Part shown: positions 15,978 to 24,322 of the stretch, in pieces
Numbering within the stretch: position 1 is the stretch's first letter
Layout: each line of letters begins with the position of its first letter
Assembly (NCBI GenBank): GCA_017463325.1
Contig: JAFTPK010000013.1
Coordinates: forward strand, 1 to 48,126
DNA length: 48,126 nt
DNA from: Clostridia bacterium
GTDB taxonomy: Bacteria > Bacillota > Clostridia > Christensenellales > Borkfalkiaceae
Direction: 5' to 3'
Translations under genes and position numbers: made by a program
Notes under the pieces: generated by a model
Told to the model about the DNA's origin: nothing
Database searches by the model: none
Seen by the model: only the letters and a program-made list of their open reading frames with translations

Positions 15978-18509
15978 ATGAAAACGAACGGATTAAAAGA
16001 TTTTAAACCGATCCCGCTGTATATGCTCAACGACGTGGTAGTGAAAGAGGAAGTGGACAGACAAATGTCGCTGATGAAAGAGTGCGGCGTTACGAGCTTC
16101 TTCATTCACGCCCGCGACGGCTTGATCGACCGCGGCTTTGGGAACAAAAAATGGTATGAAGATATCGCCTACATCTTCCAAAAAGGGGAGGAACACGGCC
16201 TCACCGTGTACTTGTATGACGAGGACGCTTATCCAAGCGGAAATCTTGGCGGCAAGCTTGCCCTCGATCATCCCGAGTTTATCGCGCGGGAATTGTTCGT
16301 GCAAAAGGTGGACGTGGAGAACGGAAGGGCGAAAGCGCTGCTTGGAAACGCCCGTCCTTTGCGTGCCTACGAGGTAAAAAAGGACGGCACGGTGAAAGAT
16401 CTTTCAGACGGCTTTGGCGTGACGCGTCCCGATTTTTACTGCATCACGGGGCGGTTTGGCTACAACGGTTACACCGACGTTTTACCGCATAGGCGCGCCG
16501 CGACCTACCACCCCGAGCTGCTCTTTTACGCGGAAGAGATCGACGACGGCTCCGAGGTATACGTTGCGTACGCGGCACTTTGCACGCGAATCAACCGTTA
16601 CGGCAGTATTGTGGATAATTTAAATAAAGAAAGCGTCGAGTATTATAAGGAATATGCTTACCGTAAGCAGGCGGAGGCGATTCCAACGCATATCCGAGAA
16701 AAACGCAACTTTCTCATTTTCACCGACGAGCCTGTTTCGGGCGGTATGTTGCCTTGGACGGAGAAGATCGAAGAGGTGTTTTTAAAGGAAAAGGGCTACG
16801 ATCTGACCGAGCATTACTACCGTATGATTTTAGAGGACGATTTTTCACAGGTGGTGAGAAAGGATTACTGGCAGATCGCCGCCAAGCTCTTTAAAGAAAA
16901 CTTTATTATGAATTTGCGGGACTGTTGTAAGGAAAACGGCCTTGAATTCATGGGGCATTTGGAGAGCGAGGAAAGCCTTTATTATCAAGCGATCAAAGGC
17001 GTCAACGTGTACGAGTGTATGTGGGAGTTTGATCACCCGGGCTTCGACGCAATTTACGTTAAGACCTCTTCGAGAAACGATTACCGTCAGGTATTCGGCT
17101 CGAAATCGGTGACGTCTGTCGCCCATCAACGCGGGAGCGAGCGGGTATTTTGCGAAATGTTTGGCGTAACGCCGTACAACTTCGGCTTGGAGGGTATGAA
17201 GCGGTACTGCGGCTGGACCTTTATTATGGGGGCGAATACCTCCGTGCCGCACGGCTTTTATTACGGTACGGCGGGGTACAGAAAGTACGACGCGGGGAAA
17301 TCTTTCTTTTTCCAAGACCCTGACTTTAAGGACTTTGCCAAATTTGCCGAATTTACCGATCAATACGGGAAATTGCTTTCCGCGCATAAGCCGACGGCGA
17401 ATACCCTCTTAATTTCCCCTAACTGGGAATTTACCGTCCGTTCGGAGGAGGGCTGTGCAAAGCTCAATGAAAAGCTGCTTGCGGCGGTGAAAACGCTGAC
17501 GGAAAATCATATCGAGTTCGATATTACCGACTGCAACTACGTCGAAAAGCATTTTGGCAAAGGAAGAGCGACGGTGGGGATCAAAACCTACGACAATATC
17601 GTGTACGTAAGCGGCGGGGCGTCCGTCATGCAACCCATTTTCGAGCGGCTGAAAAGGACGGAGGCGAATTTGTTTGTGTTCGAGGACGAGGAAACGTTTG
17701 AAACGGAGCGGCTGAAAACGCTTGCCAAGCACACCGAATTTGAAAGTGTGAAAGGGGATCATAAGGACGTGCTCGTTTTCCGTAAAACGAACGAGAGCGG
17801 CGATTGTATTTTCCTGTTTAACAACACCGACGAAAACACGGTGGTAAAAATCAAGACGGAAGCAGACGCGGCGCTGTACGATTTGGAAAAGGACGCTTGG
17901 CTGACGGTAAAAGCGACGGGCGGCTTTGCAGAGTTGTCCTTGGAGGGGTATGCGTTCCACGCGTTAAAGCTTTCGACGGCGCAGGAAAGGGCGGGGGAAT
18001 ATACGCCCGTACGCTACGAAAAGAAAGTATTGCCGCACGAAGAGCACGCGCGGTGGACGTACCTGCCGCCCGTGGACGTAAAAGCGTGTATTGCGCGCTA
18101 CGACCTTTCGGTGACCTTCGAGGGCAAGGGGGAGAATTTTGAAAACGTGCAGGCGGGGCAGCTTCGGGAAATTTACGCGGGGGATAACGAGCGGATCTTG
18201 ATCGACGCGGTGAACGACGCGACGATCGTGCGGAAAAACTATCCCGTACGCGCTGTCTTTACGGCAAAATTCAAGGGTAAGGACGCGACGAAAATGCTCT
18301 TTGAAACGGAAACGTTTGCGGGAGAGGTAAAGATTTTCTTAAACGGAGAGGCTCTTGACGAAGCGGCGTTTCAGCGGGTGACCGTGTATGATTTTAAAAA
18401 TTTGGAAGTGGATGTTTCGGGAATTTTAAAGGACGAAAACGAATTACAGATCGTCTTTGAAAAAGCAACGGAAACGAACGGAATTATCGGAGAAATATAT
18501 TTTTATTGA
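15978..18509 (+). CDS. GH106-like glycoside hydrolase (probable alpha-L-rhamnosidase type)
   Basis: An 843-residue protein without a signal peptide. The first half is a TIM-barrel type: MSLMKECGVTSFFIHARDG, then LTVYLYDEDAYPSGNLGGK and FTDEPVSGG. This matches the IHARxG and DE(D/N)xxPSG pattern of GH106-like proteins, a family with known alpha-L-rhamnosidases. The end carries a beta-sandwich of the sugar-binding type (VTVYDFKNLEVDVSGILKDE). It is related to the 34.5-37.3 kb protein but clearly diverged. GGTGAG precedes the ATG, 10 bases after the DUF4838 remnant. The true substrate is unproven. Confidence 0.75.
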   Translation: MKTNGLKDFKPIPLYMLNDVVVKEEVDRQMSLMKECGVTSFFIHARDGLIDRGFGNKKWYEDIAYIFQKGEEHGLTVYLYDEDAYPSGNLGGKLALDHPEFIARELFVQKVDVENGRAKALLGNARPLRAYEVKKDGTVKDLSDGFGVTRPDFYCITGRFGYNGYTDVLPHRRAATYHPELLFYAEEIDDGSEVYVAYAALCTRINRYGSIVDNLNKESVEYYKEYAYRKQAEAIPTHIREKRNFLIFTDEPVSGGMLPWTEKIEEVFLKEKGYDLTEHYYRMILEDDFSQVVRKDYWQIAAKLFKENFIMNLRDCCKENGLEFMGHLESEESLYYQAIKGVNVYECMWEFDHPGFDAIYVKTSSRNDYRQVFGSKSVTSVAHQRGSERVFCEMFGVTPYNFGLEGMKRYCGWTFIMGANTSVPHGFYYGTAGYRKYDAGKSFFFQDPDFKDFAKFAEFTDQYGKLLSAHKPTANTLLISPNWEFTVRSEEGCAKLNEKLLAAVKTLTENHIEFDITDCNYVEKHFGKGRATVGIKTYDNIVYVSGGASVMQPIFERLKRTEANLFVFEDEETFETERLKTLAKHTEFESVKGDHKDVLVFRKTNESGDCIFLFNNTDENTVVKIKTEADAALYDLEKDAWLTVKATGGFAELSLEGYAFHALKLSTAQERAGEYTPVRYEKKVLPHEEHARWTYLPPVDVKACIARYDLSVTFEGKGENFENVQAGQLREIYAGDNERILIDAVNDATIVRKNYPVRAVFTAKFKGKDATKMLFETETFAGEVKIFLNGEALDEAAFQRVTVYDFKNLEVDVSGILKDENELQIVFEKATETNGIIGEIYFY

Positions 18510-18523
18510 GGAGAACTGAAAAA

Positions 18524-19927
18524 ATGGAAAAAGCAAACGGAAAAGCAAAAAACGTGAGAATTGCCTATATCGGCGGCGGTTCGCGCGGGTGGGCGCGGTA
18601 CTTGATGAGCGATTTGTTCCTTGACGATAGAATGTCGGGTACGGTGGCGCTTTACGACATTGATTTCGAGGCGGCGCGCGACAATGCGGTGATCGGGAAT
18701 AAAATGAACGAATTGCCCGACAAAAAGAGCGACTGGAAGTTTGTCATGACGGAGAGCCTGCAAGAGGCGCTCACGGGTGCGGATTTCGTCGTAATTTCGA
18801 TTTTGCCCGCCACCTTTGACGAAATGGAGGTGGACGTACATTGGCCTGAAAAATACGGTATGTATCAATCGGTGGGCGATACGGTTGGTCCGGGCGGTGT
18901 CATTCGCGCGCTTCGTACGATCCCTATGTTTAAGGTGATCGCAGAGGCAATCAAAGAATATTCTCCAAACGCTTGGGTCATCAATTACACCAACCCCATG
19001 ACGGTTTGTACGCGCACGCTTTTTGCTGTATTCCCCGAAATTAAAGCGTTTGGCTGCTGCCACGAGGTATTCGGCACGCAGGAGCTGATCGCAAACGTGT
19101 ACAACACGAAAACGGGCGGTCACGCTACGAGGCGGGAAATTGACATCAATTTATTCGGCGTCAACCATTTCACGTGGGTAAACGAGGCGCGCTATAAGGG
19201 CGAGGACCTGATGCCCATGATGTGGCAGTACGCTATGGAAAACCCCGAGGGTGATTCCTTTAAAACGCTCAACTGGATGAATAAAATGTTCCAGTCGAAT
19301 TCCGCTATCAAGCTTGACCTTTTCAAGCGTTACGGCGTGCTTGCGGCGGCGGGGGATCGCCACCTTTGCGAATTCGTGCCCGCGGACTGGTATATGAAAG
19401 ATCACGAAACGGCGGCGAAATGGAAGTATGCGCTTACGAGCGTTGCTTGGAGAAAACAGGACAAAGCAGACCGCGTCAAAGAAACGAAAGAGCTGGTTGC
19501 GGGCACTAAGCCGGTAGCCCTGAAAGCTTCGGGCGAAGAGGGCGTCAATCAAATGGCGGCGCTTGCGGGGTTAGGCTCGTACGTGACCAACGTAAATATT
19601 CCCAACTGCGGGCAAATCCCTAATCTTCCGTTGGGCGCGGTGGTAGAAACCAACGCCTATTTCTCGGGCGATTGTGTACGTCCCTTATACGCAGGAGCGA
19701 TCCCCGACGCGGTCAACCATTTGGTGATTCGCCATTCGTACAATCAGGAGGAGATTGTAAAATGCACGCTTGCGGGGGATTACGAGGGGGCGTTTAAAGT
19801 GTTCATTAACGATCCGCAAATGCGGCTCCCGCTTGATCAAGCGAGAAAGATGTACGACGAAATGCTCTACGAAACGCGGGCATATCTTCCCGACTACGAA
19901 AAGTACGTAAAAAGCAGAAACAAGTAA
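18524..19927 (+). CDS. GH4-family glycosidase, LplD-like (alpha-galacturonidase or related)
   Basis: GH4 enzymes cleave glycosides by an NAD+- and Mn2+-dependent oxidation-elimination route. The nucleotide-binding loop YIGGGSRGWA is at residues 15-24, ALYDIDFEAA follows, NYTNP is near 153, the metal-site Cys-His is in CCHEVFG near 176, and NHFTW is near 213. The GGGSRGWA form and NYTNPMTVCTR resemble the LplD branch, which includes alpha-galacturonidases, so a uronate substrate is likely but not certain. I chose ATG 18524 (GAGGAG upstream, 467 residues) over a TTG at 18506 that overlaps the previous gene. It lies in one operon with GH106-like and GH78 genes. Confidence 0.85.
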   Translation: MEKANGKAKNVRIAYIGGGSRGWARYLMSDLFLDDRMSGTVALYDIDFEAARDNAVIGNKMNELPDKKSDWKFVMTESLQEALTGADFVVISILPATFDEMEVDVHWPEKYGMYQSVGDTVGPGGVIRALRTIPMFKVIAEAIKEYSPNAWVINYTNPMTVCTRTLFAVFPEIKAFGCCHEVFGTQELIANVYNTKTGGHATRREIDINLFGVNHFTWVNEARYKGEDLMPMMWQYAMENPEGDSFKTLNWMNKMFQSNSAIKLDLFKRYGVLAAAGDRHLCEFVPADWYMKDHETAAKWKYALTSVAWRKQDKADRVKETKELVAGTKPVALKASGEEGVNQMAALAGLGSYVTNVNIPNCGQIPNLPLGAVVETNAYFSGDCVRPLYAGAIPDAVNHLVIRHSYNQEEIVKCTLAGDYEGAFKVFINDPQMRLPLDQARKMYDEMLYETRAYLPDYEKYVKSRNK

Positions 19928-19939
19928 CGGGGTGGCGCA

Positions 19940-22039
19940 ATGATTTGGATTTGGACCAAGCAAGACGAGGCTCCCTCGTTTGCGGAATTTAAGCTACCGT
20001 TTACGTATACGGGCGGCGCGGTGAGCTTGAAGATCAGCGCGGAATACCGCTACGTAGCGTACGTAAACGGCGTGTTCGCGGCAAACGGACAGTATCCCGA
20101 CGTTCCCTCGTATAAGGTCTATGACGAGGTGGAAATTACAAAATACGTAAAAGCGGGCGAAAACGAGCTTACCGTACACGCTTTCCATATGGGCGTGGAC
20201 GGCATGACGGTACGCGCTGACGTGCCCTGTGTGGCATTTGAAATCAAGCAGGGAGAAAAGGTGCTTGCATATTCCTCTAAGGCCACCCTTTGTCGGCAGT
20301 TAAACGCTTACGGCGCGGGCGCAATGACCACGCCGCAGTTAGGACTTGGCTTTCGTTACGATTTTACGGCGAAGGAGTTGCCTTGGGAAGGGGCGGTGGA
20401 AAAAGAAACGGGGTACGTTGAAGTGCCTCGCCCCGTAAAAAAGACCAAAGTGGAAAAGGAAAGCTATGGCGTGGTTACCGCGCAGGGCGTATTCAAGAAA
20501 AACGGCGGGGAAACGGAAGCGGAGATCGTACAAAACTGTTGGATGAAAACGGTGCTTTTCGACGATTTAACGGGACTTCCGCGCGAAAAATTCTACGCCT
20601 TAAAAACGCCCGTGACCTTTCAAAGCCAAGAGGGCGACGGCGTATTCGTAATCGTGGATTTGGGTAGAGAAAGCGTAGGCTTTCCCCGCTTTAAGCTCGG
20701 TGTGAAAGAAAGTTGCCGCGCCTACCTTTGTTGGGGGGAGCATCTACAGGATCTTCGTATTCGCGCAAACGTAGGGCCTCGGCATTTCGCCTACGGCTTT
20801 ACGCTGAAAGCGGGCGAGAACGAGTTTACCGAATATTTCCGCCGTATCGGTTGCAGATACCTCGGTTTTTACGTGGAGAGCGAAGAGGTGACGGTGGAAA
20901 AAATCGGCTTAATCGAGGACGAATATCCCCTCGAAAAACCGAAAAAGGATTTCGGCGATCGGCTTTTAAACAAAATTTACGAGGTCGGCAGACGCACGCT
21001 TGAACTTTGTATGCACGATCATTACGAGGACTGTCCTTGGCGGGAACAGGCACTTTATACGGGCGATAGCCGCAATCAAATGAAATTTGGCTACGGTGCG
21101 TTCGGGGAAAAGACGATGGCACGAGAGAGCCTCCGTTTTATGGGGCTTTGTCAAGAAGAGGACGGACTGATTCCCATCACCGCTCCCTCGCGGGTGGATT
21201 TGAATATTCCCGCAGGCTCTTTTTACTGGACGGTGGGCGTGTACGAATACCTTTTAGAGGATTACGACGAGTCGTTTTTAAAGGAAATGCTGCCCGTTGC
21301 GGAGAAGATCAGCGCGGTGTACGAAAAGTGCACGACGGAGCAAGGGATTATGACGTTTGGGGAGGCTCGTTACTGGAATTTCCACGAATGGTCGGACGGC
21401 CTCGACGGACCGTGCAACGGACAGATTTGGCGCACGGAGGATATTTTACCTGAGGCAGACGGTTTGCTTACGGCACTCGGCGTGTTTTCAACCAAGCGCC
21501 TCGTCGCCCTTTGCGAGTGGGCAGGGGAAGAAGAAAAAGCAAAATATTACCGCGCGTACGCGGCGCGTCTTGAACGGGCGTTAGAGGGCTTTTACAGCGC
21601 GGAAACGGGACTTTACAGGAGTTATCTCGGTAGCGAGAAATACCACGCGTATACGCAGGCTATGGCGCTTGCAGCGGGTGCGGTGACGGACGAAAAGCGG
21701 ATCAAGCATATTTGTAAAGTGCTCCGCGATCCCGAAAGCTACGGCGTGGTGGAATTGACGCTTGCGTATTTCCCGCTCAAATACGACGTACTGATCGAGT
21801 ACGATAACGGGCTGGATTTCGTGATCGAGCAAATTTGCGAGGTGTTTGGCGGTATGCTGTTTAGCGGCGCGACGTCGTACTGGGAAACGGCGCTTGGTGA
21901 AATGGACTTTACGAGCGCGGGAAGTCTTTGTCACGGTTGGGCGGCGGTTGCTTGCTATATTTTGGATAAGTACTATCAGCCCCAACGGGAAAGAAAAACA
22001 ATTCGTGGCACGTTGACGAAAAAAATAAAAAATAATTGA
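19940..22039 (+). CDS. GH78-family alpha-L-rhamnosidase
   Basis: A 699-residue enzyme expected to release terminal alpha-L-rhamnose. The N-terminal beta domains include YRYVAYVNGVFAANG, the usual GH78 sugar-binding-like fold. The catalytic (alpha/alpha)6 barrel has HDHYEDCPWREQALYTGDSR near residues 358-377, holding the conserved acidic residues. It also has GATSYWETALG near 645 and CHGWAA near 663, around the second catalytic Glu and the conserved His. There is no signal peptide, so cytoplasmic action on imported oligosaccharides is likely. GGGGTGG precedes the ATG, 12 bases after the GH4 gene. Confidence 0.88.
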   Translation: MIWIWTKQDEAPSFAEFKLPFTYTGGAVSLKISAEYRYVAYVNGVFAANGQYPDVPSYKVYDEVEITKYVKAGENELTVHAFHMGVDGMTVRADVPCVAFEIKQGEKVLAYSSKATLCRQLNAYGAGAMTTPQLGLGFRYDFTAKELPWEGAVEKETGYVEVPRPVKKTKVEKESYGVVTAQGVFKKNGGETEAEIVQNCWMKTVLFDDLTGLPREKFYALKTPVTFQSQEGDGVFVIVDLGRESVGFPRFKLGVKESCRAYLCWGEHLQDLRIRANVGPRHFAYGFTLKAGENEFTEYFRRIGCRYLGFYVESEEVTVEKIGLIEDEYPLEKPKKDFGDRLLNKIYEVGRRTLELCMHDHYEDCPWREQALYTGDSRNQMKFGYGAFGEKTMARESLRFMGLCQEEDGLIPITAPSRVDLNIPAGSFYWTVGVYEYLLEDYDESFLKEMLPVAEKISAVYEKCTTEQGIMTFGEARYWNFHEWSDGLDGPCNGQIWRTEDILPEADGLLTALGVFSTKRLVALCEWAGEEEKAKYYRAYAARLERALEGFYSAETGLYRSYLGSEKYHAYTQAMALAAGAVTDEKRIKHICKVLRDPESYGVVELTLAYFPLKYDVLIEYDNGLDFVIEQICEVFGGMLFSGATSYWETALGEMDFTSAGSLCHGWAAVACYILDKYYQPQRERKTIRGTLTKKIKNN

Positions 22040-22058
22040 TCAAGGAGGTCAAGAAAAA

Positions 22059-24278
22059 ATGAGAAAAAAACTAATGGCAACTTGTTGTGCGTTGGGAACT
22101 CTCTGCCTTGCGGCAGGGCTTGGGCTTAGCGTACAGGCGAACGTTTCGGCGGATAGCGTAGCTCCCACCGTAACGCTCAAAGACGGGGCTTCGGCGCGTC
22201 TTCATGCAACGGAGTACGGTATCCGTTTCACAGGCGTGATCGAGAACTACGACGAGGGGTATACGTACGGTATGTACATTTTCCCCGCGGAATTCCTCGA
22301 CGACTATACGTCAGGGAGCGTAGTGGAACACGCGCAAAGCAAGCTCGAAGCGGGCAAGACCCTTGCGGGCGGCGATTGTAAGGTGTATCAAAACGGCGAG
22401 GCGTATCAAATCAACGGCGCGCTCACGGGGCTGAATTATAACAATTTGAACCGTGAATTCGTGGCGATCGCGTACGCAAAGGACGGTAGCGGCAACTACG
22501 CGTATTCGGACGTGAGCGTTTCGAGAAATATCGTTTGGGTCGCGGGCGCGGCGCTTGACGATACGACGAAAACGTACAACGAAACGCAGACGAACGTTTT
22601 AAACGACTTTATCAAGCTTGGGTATTATCAAGCGGTAGGCACGGAAGAGGCGGCGGCGAAAGCGGCAACCGAGCTTCCCGCGATCGAGGTCGGCGGTGCG
22701 ACGGAGGTGTATAACGTGCTTTGGGCAAATCCCGCTCCTACGTTTACTTACGAAAGCGCGGCGATCACCAACGCGTTCAATCCGTATGCGAGCGAAGTAA
22801 GCGACGGGCTTATCTACGAACAAAAAAAGGTGCGTTCGATCACTTCGGGGAGTTACACGCTCGGGTATGCGAATATTACGGGTACCCATACGGTAACCGT
22901 ACGCGATATGGACGAAACGCCCGATTCGGCGTATTTCGGTATTTATGAAACGGTGAAAAAAGATACGGCGGTTGCGTATAAGGATATTCCGCTTACCGTT
23001 GATTGCGGAAAAGACACGGAAATAATGCTTATCAGAGGCGAGAATGCAAGAGGTTTTGAAGAGGGAACGGATTACACGCTGACGGATACGGGAATTTCCA
23101 TTGAGGGTACGAAAATTGATTATTACGGCGGCCCCTCCGATCTGTTCGTAGTAGAAGAGAATACGGTTACCGTTTATCGCGTGGCATATCTTTGCGATTT
23201 CTTTGATACTACGATCGTCACCGAAAAATTTGGCAGTATGGCTACGCAGCGTTGGTCGTTTGTCGGCGAGGGGCTTGGCAGAACGACGGACGGTAAGCTG
23301 GGGCTTGCGTCCAAATGGGGGAACGATCTTACTGGGCGCGGTTATGCGTACGGTATGGATATCGAGTTTTTGAAACTTGCGGCGGCAGAGGGCTATTACG
23401 CGTTGGAATTTAATGCGACTGTAGACGCTACTTTTGCGGCATATGCAAGCAAAGGGATTCGTGTATATTCCACTACGGAAACTGGCGGTGACGTCGGTGC
23501 GATCGTAGCGGCAACCGCAGGCGTAGGGCTTTACCAAGACTTTGCGACTACGGTAACGGGGGCTACTACGGTGACAGTAAGAGTGGTGCTGAACGATTAT
23601 TTGTCGGCGAATGCGGACGCAAAGCAATTCAGATTCGTTGTGGCGGGTCCGAAAGGGAACTATATTTATTTTACTAATTTCGACTTTGTGAAAACGGCAA
23701 CGACTGCTATGCGCGAGGTGGATTTAGAGGCTAAATATGGGTTCACGCAAATCAATACCCCCGCGCCGGCCGCTCAAGGTCTTTGGGAGGTACAGCCAGG
23801 CGGTACTTATGCAAAGGATTGGGACGCTACTGCGAATGCAATAAAGATTACTATGAAGAATGCGAATTCGGGTTTGTACGGTAGAGATTTCGTTGCGTAT
23901 ACCGACATCGCTATTTTAAAAGAGGCTGCTGCTGCGGGCTTTGCTATGATGTCGTTCAAGGTGAAGAGTACGGACGGTGCGTTTACTGACGCAGCCAGAG
24001 GTATTCGTGTTTACAGTAAGCAGACGCCGGGCAGAAACGGCGACGGCGCAGGGATCGGCGACGCGAACGGCGGCACGGCCGCGGCCGAGGCGTTCGGCAC
24101 CTACGTGTACAAGGACTTCGGTACGGAGGCGGGCGTGACGGAATTTACGGTGACGATCGACATTGCGGAATTCTTGGCGCTTAACGCAGAGGCGAAATAT
24201 TTCGCGCTCGTATTCAGTATGCCGAACGGTACCACGGCGTACCTGTCCGACTTGGATTTTTTTACGTCAGCGGAGTAA
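22059..24278 (+). CDS. Secreted multidomain protein, probably the N-terminal half of a frameshifted DUF4838 protein
   Basis: A 739-residue protein with a signal peptide (cleavage likely after VSA, residue 32) and an AAGGAGG ribosome site. Residues about 40-205 form one domain (YGIRFTGVIENYDEGYTYGM, NIVWVAGAALDD). Residues about 391-545 and 560-735 are two related beta-rich repeats, each with a GIRVYS segment and ending in YFTNFDFV or YLSDLDFF, which look like carbohydrate-binding modules. The frame stops 13 bases after seven T. A -1 shift there continues as FFYVSGVTNSAYTLVYTD and straight into the next DUF4838 frame. The full product would be about 1370 residues: exported, glycan-binding and DUF4838. 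Function of the N-terminal domain is unknown. Confidence 0.75.
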   Translation: MRKKLMATCCALGTLCLAAGLGLSVQANVSADSVAPTVTLKDGASARLHATEYGIRFTGVIENYDEGYTYGMYIFPAEFLDDYTSGSVVEHAQSKLEAGKTLAGGDCKVYQNGEAYQINGALTGLNYNNLNREFVAIAYAKDGSGNYAYSDVSVSRNIVWVAGAALDDTTKTYNETQTNVLNDFIKLGYYQAVGTEEAAAKAATELPAIEVGGATEVYNVLWANPAPTFTYESAAITNAFNPYASEVSDGLIYEQKKVRSITSGSYTLGYANITGTHTVTVRDMDETPDSAYFGIYETVKKDTAVAYKDIPLTVDCGKDTEIMLIRGENARGFEEGTDYTLTDTGISIEGTKIDYYGGPSDLFVVEENTVTVYRVAYLCDFFDTTIVTEKFGSMATQRWSFVGEGLGRTTDGKLGLASKWGNDLTGRGYAYGMDIEFLKLAAAEGYYALEFNATVDATFAAYASKGIRVYSTTETGGDVGAIVAATAGVGLYQDFATTVTGATTVTVRVVLNDYLSANADAKQFRFVVAGPKGNYIYFTNFDFVKTATTAMREVDLEAKYGFTQINTPAPAAQGLWEVQPGGTYAKDWDATANAIKITMKNANSGLYGRDFVAYTDIAILKEAAAAGFAMMSFKVKSTDGAFTDAARGIRVYSKQTPGRNGDGAGIGDANGGTAAAEAFGTYVYKDFGTEAGVTEFTVTIDIAEFLALNAEAKYFALVFSMPNGTTAYLSDLDFFTSAE
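24257..24263 (+). promoter_or_regulatory. T7 slip site (candidate -1 frameshift or phase-variable run)
   Basis: Seven T occur in the phase GA[T TTT TTT] ACG, which is exactly the X_XXY_YYZ form needed for -1 ribosomal slippage. A -1 shift bypasses TAA 24276-24278 and opens the downstream DUF4838 frame. A 10-nt palindrome (24287-24296) lies downstream. No strong upstream ribosome-like stimulator was seen. A sequencing error, a mutation or polymerase slippage would look the same. Confidence 0.55.
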
Positions 24279-24322
24279 CGAATTCTGCGTATACGCTCGT
24301 TTACACGGATAGCGCTTCGTCC

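Noticed and set aside
18506..18523. TTG 18506 as the start of the GH4 gene
   Set aside because: ATG 18524 has a GAGGAG site at normal spacing, while the TTG overlaps the previous stop.
22599..23627. 342-codon open frame on the minus strand
   Set aside because: It lies opposite a well-supported secreted protein, has Arg/His/Ile-rich shadow composition, and has no ribosome site or family motif.
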